64,000 nucleotides of DNA from Lates calcarifer (GCF_001640805.2 NC_066852.1:7796194-7860193); one strand, 5' to 3'; shown: positions 1 to 13,800, counted from the stretch's first letter. The notes: generated by a model not told the origin, from the letters alone. Made by a program: numbers and translations.

Positions 1-1469
1 TCTCCCCATCTTTCCTGTCTACTTCTGCACTGACTGTTGAAAAAGGCATAAATGACAAAACAAACAAGCAAAAAACTAATTTAGCCAATATTATGCTGCA
101 CGTTTACCAGCAAAGTTTAGACATTCATCTTCAAAGTAATTAATGATTCTCACTGACCACACTAGGTGTCTAAGCAGAGAATTAATTCCACCATGGACAG
201 GGTACATTGCTAGCAACAGGTTCAGGTTTGTCAATCTGTTTATCGAATATCACATGTTATTTGTCTCATGGTTTAAATGCAATTTCAGAGGCATCTCTGA
301 AATTGGTGGAAAACTATGCTTTGAAGTGTGATTTCCCTCAGGAGAAAAAGGATAAATGTAAAAAAATATATATTTAAACATATGTACAGAAACATCATCT
401 ATCAGTAGATTATATCAAAAAATATCAGCACCACTATCGGTTTTTAGAAAACAGTATCAGTCAAAGTCTATAAAAAATGCACGACAGCAGCTCCAGCAAG
501 GAGCACTAAGTTCTGTCATGAACCCAATGACACCACATCCTGCAGTAACAGCCAAACTCCCTAGATGGCGACATCCTTCTTTAAACCTTCCAGAGAAGTG
601 AGCTGGGCCACTGAGTGAGAGTAGAAAAAAGCTCTCAAATTACATTTTGGAGCACCAGAGTTTGGCTTTTAAAAACAGCAGAATGGAGGACACGCACTTC
701 AAAGTTTCCAGTTCAGCTCCACTGGGCAAGGGTACACGAGTGCGACAGTGGACTCCCTGATGACAGATGGACTCAGAGCAGTGAAGACAAGCAGATGCTT
801 TGAGACCCTGATCTGATCAGCAGTAGAGACCCAACACCTCCCTGCACTCAGAACTGCGCAAACACACAGAGAGACGAAGAGACTTGAAAACAGACAGAAA
901 CACACAAACAGAAAGAAGGAGGAAGGGAGAGGAAGGGGGAGTAAAGGGGAACTGTAAGCAAGGGAAAGACATAAAAAGGAGAGCGAGTAAGGGGAGGGAT
1001 TGTAAGAGAAAGTGAGAGTGAGCAACACAGTGGGGAGCAGTAGAGTGGGGAGAAAGGAAAGAGAAAGAACCAGAAAGGGGGAGGGAGAGTGTTTTTATCC
1101 TCATGTGCACTCAGTCAGAGGGGTCAGTGAGTGCGATTGTTCCTGGACTGCCTGTCAAAACAGTGTGGCTACCACAGCGTCTATTCATCTCCGCCCCACT
1201 CTGAAATGCATGCACGCACAAAACCATACTAACACACTCACGTATGCAAGTGCAAATGCATGAGGAGCCTCCGAAAACGTTTAATAATGCTCTTATTAAA
1301 GCCTTAGCAACAACCCAACAACAGCATCAACACAGCCTTTTGAGACCTGCGTCACTGCACCACCACCATCATCCACTGTGTTTGAGTTTCAGCTCTGTCA
1401 TAAACATGCACAGGCAAGTGAATAACTGCAGTGTGAAAGTGGAGGGCAACACAGAAAATGTTGACTTAC
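1..1469 (-). other. vmp1 intron 4 (partial) with purine-rich tracts
   Basis: Intronic sequence downstream, in the vmp1 direction, of the exon at 1470-1580. No further vmp1 exon was found in it. It holds a GA-rich stretch at about 890-1095. The reading frames across it are low complexity and look non-coding. Confidence 0.6.
890..1095. repeat. GA-rich (homopurine-biased) low-complexity tract
   Basis: About 200 bases with strong purine bias on the plus strand (GGAAGGGAGAGG, GAGAAAGTGAGAGTGAG and similar). In the vmp1 transcript it is pyrimidine-rich. A second tract of the same kind lies at about 1670-1815, on the other side of vmp1 exon 4. Confidence 0.75.
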
Positions 1470-4400
1470 CAGGTAAAGGAGGAAGGTGTGCAGGCCAGTG
1501 CCAAGACCTACCGAGGAGAGGATGCCCAGGCCGACCCAGTAGGCGCACCACAGCGTCTTCTTCTCTATGTAACGCACATGCTGCAGGGGCCAGAGAGAGG
1601 GACAGTCAACCACATGGCAGAGACACATGCACAGAGTGTGAGGAAAACAAGAAGTGTGGGTGGGGGGGGCACAGAGAGGAGGGGAGGGACAGAGACAGAG
1701 TGAGAGAAGGTACGAGAGTGAAAGTGTGCAATACACTGGGCACTTTAGAGGGTGGGAGAGGGCAAGTGAGTGGTAGAGAAAGAGAGGGAGAGGAAGCGAG
1801 TGAGAGAGAGACCTTTAGAGACAGAGGTTGTTGTTGAGTTTAGAGGACAGAGCCGTAGGGTAGGAGTGTTCAGCACACTGACAGAAGAACAGCACCATTA
1901 TTCTTTTTGGTGGCAGCCAGCTCTTACACAACTAGTAAAGTAAGACAAGCCAAGATCTCTCTATCTCTCCTTCTACGTTCCTCTTCCTCCTGTTCATCCA
2001 CCACTATCGCTCAATCTATCACTCCGTTTACACTTCCTCCCTTGAGCCAAGGCAGGTTGTTTTCAGGAGGAAGCATGGAGTGTGTAGATTACAGGAAGAA
2101 GGGAGGAGACTGAGGGGTGAAGGGGATTGACTAGTGGAGAATAGGGGGGCTCTGACCAAAGACTCCATTTCCCAGGAAACCAGGCAAAACAAAAACAGCC
2201 TCTCTATTTGCTGGCAGAATGCTGGGAAGTGCAGTGCCAGCCATGGGCGATTGTTACGTGCAGTTACTGAGAACTGATTACACAACTCCTGAGTCTCTGC
2301 GTATAACATTAGAAAAAAACATTTTATGGCTGTGGGTTTCAAAATACTACAGCTCATGACAGGAAAGACACAAAGAGTGGAGGGAAAAAGAAACAGGGAG
2401 GGTACTAGTCAGATCTATATCACAGTCTGCTGTGGTATACACTCATAGTTCTAGTAGTTTGCCCTATATACTTAAGAGATCACCAAGTAAAACAAAGCTT
2501 TGTGGGGAGTTAATAATTAAGCAAATGTCATGTTCATGCAGGTAACCTCTGTCAGGCACTCTTGTAGTCCTGCAGTATGACTCCTCATGTCTGTGCCAGT
2601 AATCTTGTGGGACAAGTGCAATATAATCACACTTTATTATGCATGCCACTATACAAAAATAAATGAACTGTACTGTAAAATAAAAAAATAAAATTAAGAC
2701 CCAGATTTTCTCATATCAATATGGATCAGTTCCACAGTGTTCACTGCTTTTTCACAATTTATGTCAGCCTAACAAGGTGTACGGACTGAGTTAAGGTGCT
2801 GACCCTTAACAGCACTTCATGGTTGTAATATACTATGAAAAATATTTACTGTATTCAGTCACCTTCTGGTGTGTTCCTTCAATACGATAGGCAATGGAGA
2901 GGAGGATAAGCAGGATCAGTAGGCCAAACACAGTCTGTCTTTGTTGCCAGAGCCTGGATGAAGGAAAAGAGAATGAAGGTAAAAAAGATGGATGCAAGTG
3001 TGAGAGGGCAGAGGTTCAGAGACAGTGAGTAAGGAGGAGAAAGAATGAGGGCAGATGAAAAAAGGAGTCATCAAAAGCATGAGCGAGGAATTAGTAAAAG
3101 GAGGGGATGCAATTTTCATTTCAACTTTGGAGGAGACTGGACAGTATTTTCATCTCTACTTTGGGGGAGAGAGACATCTGCTGGAAACTTATCAAACCAC
3201 CACAGCACAAGTCTTCACCAATGGGAGCAGCATGTTCTCAGTTGTATAACAGACATGTGATCATGTATGCAGCCCTTTGGTACTTACTGTGGTAACTTGA
3301 CCTAAACAGTGCATTGGAGAAGGAGCATGATAACTGTTTACACAGCAGGGTGGTTAAAAAAACACTCATTCACTGATGGTTGAGAGTGCGGTTTATGTTG
3401 TGTATGGTGGTATTAAGAGATAATGGATTCAGATTTATGACAAATTAATGGCTTAAAGCCTAAAACTTTGATACTTAAAGATGTTTTTATTACCCTGATC
3501 ATTATTATTATTAAATTAGCTAATACTTAACTTACCTCACACACACACTTACACTTCTTCTCCATTACATTTCAGACAGATTATATTGGACTTTCCACCC
3601 CCAACGTGCAAACCGGATACTTTTTCTTTGGTACTGTAACTAGTTAAAGTTACATTTTAATGTGCAGATAATATGCAGCTAATGTACTTTTACAAGAGAA
3701 TTTAAATTTTACTTAAGTATTTCTACTAGCTAGGCTAACGTTAGTTTGCTAACGTTAGCATTCTGAAACTGTTTGCTGTTAAGCTAGCCTTATCTTACCG
3801 CGGCTAACGCCTTTCATAGAGTACAAGTACGTGTGGCGCAGTAAAAAAAAACGTTAGCTGCCGGTGGTTACAGGTTTCAGGCTGAACGGCCGACATGTTT
3901 TCCCTCCCTGAACTTACCAGTGTGGTGAGCATGCGACCTACGTCTGCAATGTGAAGACTACGCACATTCAGAGTAGGCCGAGTAAACCGCCAACATTACA
4001 CTACAAGGGTTGAAAGTTTGCAGAGGTCGCTAACTGGTTAAGGGTTAGGTTAAGGTTAAGTTATTAGCTTGAGGTTAGATTCAGGTGAAAGGGAAACTCT
4101 CATATCCACAGGGAGATAGTCTTCTTGCGATCTGCTGCGAGCCTTGGAACCTAATGTCAACCTTATTAAAACTCGGTCAGTAGTCCACTTTATAGAGAGA
4201 TTACGCTTTATTTGCTTGTTTACATTGAACCAGAGAAAGTAACCGTAACGTAACACAGTAGAGTCCGTGTCTACAGGAAGCGGCGTCTGTCCCGCCGTGC
4301 AGACTCCCTTTTACACAGATGCCGCTCTGCAGAGGGCACTACTTGCCTCCTAAGGTTACCTCTGCTGCCGGTTTAAAATGCGGAACAACAATGCTCCCCA

Positions 4401-6507
4401 ACCCACGTTTGTACCATTTATACAGAACAGTGAGGTGGCGTAAAGGCGCAGCATTTCCGTCTTGAGTCGGCTACCCAAGAAGAGCTTCAGTCAGTCAAAT
4501 GCGGGCTCTTGATTGAGTTAACTGAAAGGGACATTTCTCCCTGTCTCGTATAAATTAATGTCTTTTTTTTTGGAAGGCATGAGTTACCTCTGTATGCTGT
4601 TTAGGTCAGGAGTCAGTTATTTCACTTCATATACATATTGTAGTGAAGGCAGACCTTGCTTCAAATCCTTTATATTTTTTTCTATGTTGACTGAAAATCA
4701 AGTACAAAACAATTAGGGGGCTTAGTCAAGGCTAAGCCAAACAGCAGGAGTAAAAAGACAGCATATTTGTCTTTACAATATTTAGGTTATTCTGATATAA
4801 AAACATCAGCAACAAGGAGTGTGTCCACAAAAAACTTCCTTTAAACTGGACTAAAAATAATTTGTGAATCAAGGGAAGCACTAACTGCATCACATTGCAC
4901 AGAACTGTATGGTATTTATATGCAGGGCTTTGCACATACACCCATCTCAATCCTCTGTTTGTTTCATAACCACTGTACCCATTTACATCTTAAGAAAAAC
5001 AAATGCAAAGCCGCAACACTGAACAGTATGTTTCCCCGAGGACTCCCTGTACACATGCTGTAAATTAAAAACCACTTCTATCAAGATTCAGGATAAACCT
5101 CTCTGTACACTCGTAGACTACGCTGTAATGTGTTTGCATGTATCAACACCATGTGTTTGTGAGTGTTGGTGAACAGCAGCTTCTCTCAGTCAGAACACTG
5201 CTCCTGGTGCTTGCGGCTCACCACATCCTCTTGTAGTTTAGAAAATAAACACGTTGTCCTCACACATTTAACCACAGTGGTCTCCCTGGGAGTACACTCT
5301 GACCTTCTTTTGGACTCTGGTTGTCAACAAAGATTATTAGGTGTGTAAAATACATGTTGTGCGGTTCTGGGAATTTGTCATCAAAGCAGACTTTGACGTT
5401 ATCCAGTCTGATGCTGTTGCTTTGTGGTAACAGTATTCAGTGAGGTGGAAAGACCTTGTCAGCTCTATCAGCAGTAAGGATGAAACGTCATTAGAGGGAA
5501 GAAAAAGATAAGCAAATCCTGTGATGTATCTTCTTTGCAGCATTATAGGTTTAATTAGGCCTCTGTCTGAAGACTAAACAATGACAGAGAAGGCTTTCTG
5601 GGTTGATAGTACTGAGAAGGTCACCTCCTGTCTGGTGTTATATGCGTGTTTGCGTTTTTGTGTGTCTGTGAGGGGGAGAGTGTGAAAAGAAGTATGAATG
5701 TTATTTTTCACAACTATCATATCCTCCTCTAACAAGCATCACTAGCACCTTCATAAATAAAAACTAACACCACACACACAATGTTTGGCTGCTGTCTGAC
5801 ACCACAGTGGCATCAGCACATGAATATACTAAGATCATTATTTATATGCTGCTTTCTGGTGTTGAACTTTATATACATGACTAAACACACAGCACATTGC
5901 TGCCCTAAGTTTCTCTTTATGTTTTCCACAGGTTGAACTCATGCAATAAATGCTGGCTGAATTTACCTAGCTTCTCACTTAATTGACCAAATGCACGTAT
6001 TCATAATTTGCAGCCAGTTAAATGGAAAACAGAGGAAACACCTCGAATGCAGTTCTGCAGAAACAAGGCAGTGTTTTTGGAGGGAGGTTGCATTCTACCC
6101 TTAGCCTCACCTCCATATCCACTCTTTAATAGTGATGAGCAGTTCCAGAGTGAAGTAGTGGAGTGTGAGAAGAGGTTTCTTCCATAACACCAGGGCTTCA
6201 CGCTCCTCCCTGTCCCTCTGCTTTCTCTCATCTACAGGAAGCTCTGAGTCTAGTGTCCACACACACAAATAGACATACAAGGATGCATGCACATATAACA
6301 AAAACATTTACATCTTTTCAATGATATATTTGTAATGATATGCTAATAATAACCATATATTTAAGCACTGGTTTGATATGTTGCTCATCTATATGTCTGT
6401 TCTTACCTGTCAGCTCTCCATTCTGCTGTTCCTTGACACCAAGACGCCTCTGAGTTACTTCACCCTCTGCACCATACTCTGCCATCTCGTTTCACCTGGA
6501 GTGAGTC
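1470..6507 (-). CDS. vmp1: vmp1, vacuole membrane protein 1 (5' part, four coding exons; gene continues off the left edge)
   Basis: Multi-pass ER membrane protein with scramblase activity, needed for autophagosome formation and ER contact sites (family knowledge). Coding exons, reading leftwards: 6485-6407 (exon runs to 6507, with an acceptor before it, so a 5' UTR exon lies upstream), 6249-6111, 2953-2863, 1580-1470. All have AG/GT borders and phases agree, giving the first 140 residues. The start [10 protein letters not shown] matches the MAEN start of the human protein. Exon 2 carries the basic-acidic stretch [11 protein letters not shown] and then [14 protein letters not shown]. Exon 3 encodes a hydrophobic membrane segment ([16 protein letters not shown]). 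Exon 4 encodes [20 protein letters not shown], nearly identical to human VMP1. The remaining roughly 260 residues, including the VTT/DedA-like core, would lie to the left of the window. In vertebrates mir-21 sits at the 3' end of this gene; it is not inside this window. Confidence 0.95.
1581..2862 (-). other. vmp1 intron 3
   Basis: Non-coding between vmp1 exons 4 and 3. Apart from the GA-rich tract, nothing recognisable was seen. Confidence 0.6.
1670..1815. repeat. GA-rich low-complexity tract in vmp1 intron 3
   Basis: Purine-biased run with AGAGAGAGGGAG and GAGTGAGAGAGAG elements. It lies about 90 bases upstream, in the vmp1 direction, of the exon at 1580, and reads as a long polypyrimidine stretch in the pre-mRNA. 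Confidence 0.7.
2954..6110 (-). other. vmp1 intron 2
   Basis: A 3.2-kb intron between coding exons 2 and 3. It contains the CpG/TTAGC-rich island described separately at 3700-4460. The remainder (about 4560-6100) shows no recognisable gene. Confidence 0.6.
3700..4460 (-). promoter_or_regulatory. CpG-rich island with GCTAACGTTAGC palindrome; possible internal vmp1 promoter
   Basis: CpG dinucleotides are much denser here than in flanking introns. The 12-bp palindrome GCTAACGTTAGC is at 3748-3759, an 11-base copy at 3734-3744 and a partial copy at 3850-3858. On the minus strand there are good splice donors: CACTG|GTAAGTTC with its boundary near 3918, and GCG|GTAAGA near 3798. These could be the ends of alternative non-coding first exons splicing into the vmp1 exon at 2953. 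Promoter activity is inferred, not shown. Confidence 0.4.
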
Positions 6508-7149
6508 CTGCAGAGAGAAGAGATGGGCCTCCAGTACAGCATTGTGCACTCCATACAGTGCGCTGCTTGCCAAATCTAAAACTGACGTGAACCCAAAACA
6601 AATACAGACTCACACGCAACAACGCACAGCACCCCCAAACATTCTCAAACACTCAAACGGGTCTTTATACACTCCCGAACCCCAGCTGACCAGTCAGTGT
6701 TTTCCTGCTGCTGCATCCTGCAGATTACTGGTAACCCAATCAGGCTGGTACCTAACCTAATGAGCAGTTTAATTAGCTTCAGTGTTGACACAGGGAGCAC
6801 ATGCAAGTCCTGTAAATGTTTCTGTGTGTGCACTCAATTAGAAGTCATCCTCCCCTGGTGATCAAAAGACTTACACAGTGGAAGTAACAGTAATATGTAT
6901 ACATAATGGTTAAAGGAGGATAAGACTAAATTTGGCTGCTTCTTTACTCAAAGGAGATCCTCACACCTTCATACACAAGCCTAAAAGCACGCGCACGGGA
7001 AACCTCCCAACGTGCACAGAGAAACTTTCAAGCATGTGCACAGAGTGTCTCACTACAGAGCCTTGGGTCTCTAAGGAATCTGTCAGTGAGCAGTGAGATG
7101 GGGACTCTGACACGGAGGTATGCAGCTCACCATCTGGTGGAATTGTCAG

Positions 7150-7184
<35 letters not shown>

Positions 7185-10100
7185 GTCAGGACTTAATCCC
7201 TCTATCCTGTGCCCTAGGTCTGGGCCTCTGGCTCCTGTTTCCATGCATTCACACTTGCTTGACTGTCAGGCTTTACCAACACTGTACAGCACTGACATTA
7301 CAGAGAGCCAAGATGTCTATTTAACTTATAGGAATTTAATTGATTGGAAATTGATTTTTTTCCCATCAGCTTCAGATTGTTTCTGCCAGTGACATTTCCA
7401 ATATTTATATCTTGCTTTAGTGCAAAGGACCTGAAAAGGTGTCAGCTAACTATGTAGGTCCAATATGTTAAGGTGTCCAGTGTTATCCTGAAGGACAAAC
7501 ACACACACACACATTCTAAGCACTGAACAATGATGCTGCGAGTACATTGTGGTCTGATTCGTGCAATCGAAGGTTCACACGGAAAAAAATAAAAATCTTC
7601 TCAGACAATTAGACTGCAAGGCATTGGAGAGCTACTCGTGGTCCTCTCAGGGAACCACAAACAAAGGCTTTCATCACGGACCTTAAACCTTGAGCACACA
7701 CTAGAAGCACTGTGTCATTTCTTCATGCACAATAGTATTTAATACACCCCGTCATTTCCCCTCTTGCACTGAGGAGAACAATGCATTGTCCCACAAAAGG
7801 GCTCAACAAAGTGCGTCAGTGTGCAGTATCCTGTCAGCAAGACTAATTATAGAAACTGCTGCCAAACAGGTCAGTTTGTGTAAAACATGCACCTTCAGCT
7901 GTTAGTTCACAAGTGTGTGCTTTATTCTACACAACAATTAATTTTATTACTTTTATTATTAATTAAATTTCAGTGCATTTCTCACAGAAAATACCTGGTA
8001 AACAGTTTCATAACAACGCCGCTGCTTGTGTGAGACACAGTAGTACAGCACCGCTCCGGCACTTGATTGCGCAATCGCCTCTACCAAAACAACCCAGACC
8101 TGTTGAGTAACTCTTGTGCAAGGGACAATGAGAAACTCAACACAGAGCACATACACTTCCGGATGAGAAATTTAATAAGCTGTAATCAATTTCCACATTT
8201 CAAACAGAGACAAACACACTGCCCTGGAGGGAGATCTATACATTCACAAAGTGCAAAACAAAGCAGGGATGTAATCTAACAGTATTTTAGCAACACATTA
8301 TGCAGGGAGAGTAAACTCACCTTTCAGCTGATGTTTAATCCACAATGAGCTCTGGGCTCAAATAAAATCTGTGGTGGAGCCCCAGTGGTAATGTAGGGCA
8401 AAAGTACGCTACCCATGAACTGCATCATAACTTGAGTGCAGGGTGTGGTGATGGAGGGGGCCAGTGAGGGATAGAGTACTGATACAGGGTTGCCGGGGGA
8501 GGGGAAAGCAGGCTGACAGAAGAGAGACACAGAAAGACAGAAAGAAGGAGAGATTTCATCATTTGCCTGGTAGAACCTCCAGAGAGCCAGTCTAATTAAG
8601 GGTCTATAAATAAGTGGATCTCTTTCCTGGAGCGCACTTCTAACACTTCTCATTCCTCAGTAGGTTTCACACAGAGAGTGAATGAATGGCATTTGGGCAA
8701 GAGAGCTCAGCTAATTCCCAAATTGGAAAAAAAATCACCTCAGGACATCACATTTTTCAGGTCATAACTAGAGACAGAAGATCTCAACGGTATTTCTATG
8801 TTTAAATTTCAGCATTGCCTTGTTTATGAGTGTGAGAGAAGTATTTCACAGCACTTTCTGCTGCTTGTTCTTACCCAGGTCACTCTGTTCCCACTGGTAG
8901 AGGCGGATTCTGATTGGGCACAAACACAATTCAAAGTTTTTGAGTTACCGTCTCTTGGGGCTGTACAAGGAAGGTGTAGTGGGAATCAGTTTCAAGACGA
9001 CTCTTATGTCATTTACATCATCACCATAGAACTTAAATGACAGTGTGCTGTATATACTCTACATTGATGTGCTAAACATGGATGATATCTGTGTCAAGCA
9101 CAGTCTGTGATGGCTGCCCGGGAGTGTTAGCACCAAAGTCAGATCAGTTACTTCCTACTAGGTCTTGACCTGTAATATTGCTGAGGGTTCAAATAGCTGA
9201 GAGGTCATTTAGTTCATGTAAGAGAAGCATCAAGTTTAAAAGAAAGTGATTGTCAAATTAGAGACTGGTGCAGGACACAAAAATGGGAGTGAAAACAGGG
9301 AAGAGTGGCAAATTCATTCAGGTACAGACAGAAACAACAACATAGCAGTCACTCACTCTGTGCTGTAGCTTTTGTAACTGGAACAATAGCATCTTGGCTG
9401 TGCCCTAGTAACACTATATCACTATAGTCTACCTCAAATTAATTTGCACACACTGCAATAATATTGGCTTTAAAAATTGCTTACAATTTTGTAAAAAATG
9501 TAGATCTCGCATCCATGTTTTTCTAATGTTGTAATCACAACTCATCATGCCCGGACAGCAAAATCTTCCTGAAGAATTAACTTGTATACACAGGGAATTA
9601 CTTTCAACTTACAACCTTGAAAGCAGTTAGATAAATATATAGACAAATCTCTACATACCAACTGATTCCGAGAAGGGGGATGGTGGTTGCTGCATGCAGT
9701 CCTAGCATGCACTGCCAGAATGACAGGGAATATACTGTATGGAAGCACCCAGCCATCCATAACACTTCACATGTATGTGAACAAGAAAAAACTCTTCACT
9801 TGGCAGCCAACTTACATCGTGCAGTCTTCTCAGTTTACAGCTGGAGGTCAGCCCATATTCAGCACATTATTTGTAGGCTGGATCATGTTATGTTTGACAA
9901 TGTATATTGCACTAAATTACATGGGACCTACCTGCCTGACACGTAAGAGAAGAACAGTGTAATGGGATGGCTGAAACTATTCACGCCTCCTGAAGAAAGG
10001 GCAATTATAAAGTTCTATAGGTTTTGTCTGCAGGTAAAACCAAAGTCCAGAAACTTGAGTATTTGTTGTATATCTGCAGTCACATGCAAAACACACACAT

Positions 10101-10858
10101 GTTGCTGACAGTGTGAAATTGGGTGAGTGTGAATACAGCAGTCCTCAACTAGAGAACATACTATCAGTCATTTAATTATGATGATGATGATTATTAATAT
10201 TGTTGTTGTTGTTATAATTATTAGTAGTAGAACCAGTAGTAGTGTCAGTATTATAACACACAGATCTTCCATGGGACAGTGATGTACAAAAATCACTTTT
10301 TTCCTTTTTTTTCCAGTATGTATACTGGCTGCCTTGTGTTTAGGTTATACTATGTCAGTTTTCCAGTATATAAACACAGTACATACTGTGTGTAGCATGT
10401 CGTTGATTAAATCATTTTTATTATATTATCATTTTAATATAAATAAGGGTTATTATAGTTTTAGTATGAGTATGAGAGTTTGTATTATTAGTATTATTAT
10501 TATAGTATACTAATAATATTATAAATATTCTGATGTATACTATTATATGTAATATAATATGGCATTATGGACCTCTTCAGACAGCTGAAAATAAAATGAT
10601 ATAGTTGGCTTTATTTTAATGAATCTGTTTAATGTTGGTGTTGTGTGAGTGAGTGTTCCACTGCTCCCTGCCATGGAATCCACATTGCTGTGATGGCATA
10701 TAGAATGTGGAACGTCTCATTATGCAGTAGGCTCATCTCAGTGGGAAGCCAGATACACATGGAAAACCAGGTATAAAATAAAAACCTATATCTGGTTTAC
10801 ACAGATTAATGTGTAACACATTAAATTAGACAGGGCTTCAGAGGAAGCTAACAAAAAG
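6508..10858. other. Divergent intergenic region between vmp1 and the coiled-coil gene
   Basis: Must contain the vmp1 promoter and 5' UTR exon(s), because the vmp1 ATG exon is preceded by an acceptor (CTCTCTGCAG). A possible UTR exon on the minus strand is 8510-8322: a polypyrimidine tract ending in CTGTCAG precedes it and AAAG|GTGAGT follows it. A second minus-strand donor, GGCAG|GTAGGT, lies near 9932. AT-rich simple sequence is found at about 10180-10260 (GAT, GTT and AGT triplets) and 10480-10560. No protein-coding gene was recognised. Confidence 0.4.
7149..7183. repeat. Compound (CT)n(CA)n microsatellite
   Basis: A run of CT dinucleotides passes directly into a run of CA dinucleotides, upstream of the vmp1 coding start. 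Confidence 0.95.
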
Positions 10859-13800
10859 ATGGCGGGAGCACACTTCATAAATTTGGAGGAAACAATTGAA
10901 GTAAATGAGAAACTACAAGAGAGTGAAGAAGAGGAGCAAGATTTCAAGTGCGTATGTCAGGACAAAATACAGATTATTTTCTCCTCAGTCTTGACAATAA
11001 GTGATGAAAACAACTCTTAATATAAAACTTTATGTTCTTGTGTGTCTGTAGTGACAAAGCAGAGCTCAAGAGAAAACTCCAGTGCGCTGAGACCAGCTAC
11101 AGACAGGAGAGGGAGCTCCATGACCACATGTCTGAGCATGGACTGACAGTCCAGAGGCTAATAAATGAGACAGCAGCTGAGAATAAGTACCTCACTGGCA
11201 AAATGAAAGAGTATGATACCTAGCTAACCAGATTTCCCCTGTCATAGGCATCATGGCCAAAAAGTGACTTGAATACACACTGGTCTTCTCAACTCTAAAA
11301 TTCACCATCTATGCACACTAAGAACCAGTGTTTCCACATCACACACAATTAACATAAATTCGTAAATAATGTTACTCCCAGAATAACTCTTCATTCACAT
11401 GTTATTGTTAAAAGGATGTGATTGCTTAAATATTCTTGTTTGATTTTGTATTCAGGTATCAACAGCAGATGGCAAATATAAGAAAAATGTGGGAGGGTGA
11501 GGATGAAGAAGCCCTGCGACAGGAGCTTCTGTCTAAGGATGAAGGCATTATTAAGAACCAGTTGATTTACATAAGGGAGATGGTGAGTGACATAGAAAAT
11601 GAGAAGTGGAGGTATAAAACATCAGAATATATTGTCAATACATTCTAAATACATCCTTCTAAATGAATCTTAAATGAATCTAAAATACTGTTAGTAGAAA
11701 AGCAGAATTAAAGTAGACTTCATTAGGTTCAGGACTGGTGGTGACTATATCATCTAGACCAGTAGTGCCAGCATAAAGTTTAACAGCATAAAGTTTGACA
11801 CCAGGTTTCTGTGTAAATCTCCTCCCAGCCACTAGCCTCCACCTATTGCTTTGTTGATTCCTTGTCCTGATGCTTATCTTTGTTTTGTGCAGGAGAAGGT
11901 GAATCAGAGGCTGAGGGAGAAAAATGAGGATCTGACTGTGAAAGTATGACATCTGTCTCTGTCATATGCTTATTATCATTATCGCTCCTCTCCTGTGTGT
12001 TTCTATTTCACCATTTTACAGTCAAATTTTAATCCTTGAAAAAATTAAGACAAATTTAATGGACAGATACATGTCAAAGTAGCAAAGAAGAGTTAAAACT
12101 GAGAAAATCATTTAGCTGGACTTAATTTCCCAGCATCCTCCTCACTGAGTTGCTTCTATTTCAGCTGGATGCACTCTCCAAGATATCACTCAGATATCAG
12201 GAAGATATTCAAACTCTGAGTACAGCTGAACAGGAATATAAGGTAAAATCCTGTCCTCCATTTATCATTATAAAGTAATGTAATAATATATATTCCTCTA
12301 TACTGCTTATCTGTCCAAATCGCACATTCATAGTAGCAGCAAGGTAACATAGTAGAGGGTTAACTTGTTTTGTGTTTTTTAGCACAAACTGGAGGAAGTT
12401 CATGGAGTCCTGTGTAGTAAAGATGATGAAATAGAGAAGGTATGAACAACTGAAACCTTTAACATATCTTGTTAAGAGTCTATAAGCTCCACTAAACATC
12501 GCAGTTGTTGATATTAATCTGAGTCTTTGTGTCCTGCAGAAATACAAGACCTTGACTGAAAAATATAATGAAATTAAGGAGTATTTCGACACCATTAAGG
12601 TATGCACAACATAGAGTATAATGTCTGTCTGTGTGTGTGTGTGTGTGTGTGTGTACACATACTCACTGCAGCCATCACTGTATCTCTCTGACCTGTCACA
12701 TTTCTTCTGCAGGACCTCAGACAGACGCAAAGAGAACTTCAAGAGGAGCTGAGCAGCAGACAGCAGGAACACATATTGTAATTACTGTGTTATATTTTGC
12801 TGATTATACTGGTAGAACAGTCTTAGCTACTAGTACATAATCGACCAGCATCTTAAAATAACTCAGTCCAGGGCATTTCAGTGGTTGACGTCAGTGTAGA
12901 CCAGCTTAGGTCAGTGAATTACAATGAGCAGATATTTGTGTGGAGTTGTGTGTTTTCTCACATCTGTCTATTATTTGGTTTTATAGAGCTTATGAGGAGT
13001 CCAAGCAATTAAGTGAGCAGCCACATGGCTCATCAGCAATGGTGAAAATAAAATCAATTATTTAACATAATCACTCACAAAACCATATAAAACAAAACAG
13101 CTTAATTCCACCAGCCATGGCTAGCACTTCTAGTTCCACACTTGTGGAAATATGCTTTTTAGCTTTCTTGCTGAGAGTTAGATGAGAGGATTAATATGAC
13201 TTTCAAGTCTGTTTGATAAATACTCAAATCAGCAGCTGGTTAGCTTAGCTTAGCACAAAAGACCAGAAAGAAAGGTTGCCAGTGATCATATTTTGTCCAA
13301 AGAGGCCAAAATCCACCGCTATAGCTCATTAATCAGAATCAGAATCAGAATTGGGTTTTATTGGCCAAGTATGTTGACACATATGAGGAATTTGTTTCCA
13401 GCCATTGGTGTGTCTCTAGAAGTATAGTATATATGCTATATACAATAGAGACAGTATATAGAAAATAAAGATAGTACACAATATACAGACATGTACAATG
13501 TACCTGTTATGTAAATGTTATTTACAGACATTATGTTATTTATTTAATTAACACGTCACATCTCAGGGATATGTGTGGGACTATTTCTTGGTTGGTCACT
13601 GTGAATTCAAGTCATCACTGTAAGGTTGCCAGACAACCCGAGGAGACTTCATGGCATTACTCTCGACTAAGAAATAGTCCAGCACATTACCCAGTGTTAA
13701 GCCAAAACGTGTTGAATTTATACTTTGGTTTTTGTACAAATGAGATAAAATGTGTTTATTACTTTAGATTTCAACTGGTGGGTTTGTCCCTGTTTGCAGA

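Noticed and set aside
1..1469. mir-21 hairpin expected near the vmp1 3' end
   Set aside because: The mature sequence and its complement were not found; the vmp1 3' end lies outside the window.
12209..12772. 187-codon open frame on the minus strand
   Set aside because: It is antisense to several well-formed exons and introns of the coiled-coil gene; the translation is low complexity and includes a histidine-threonine run from the GT microsatellite.
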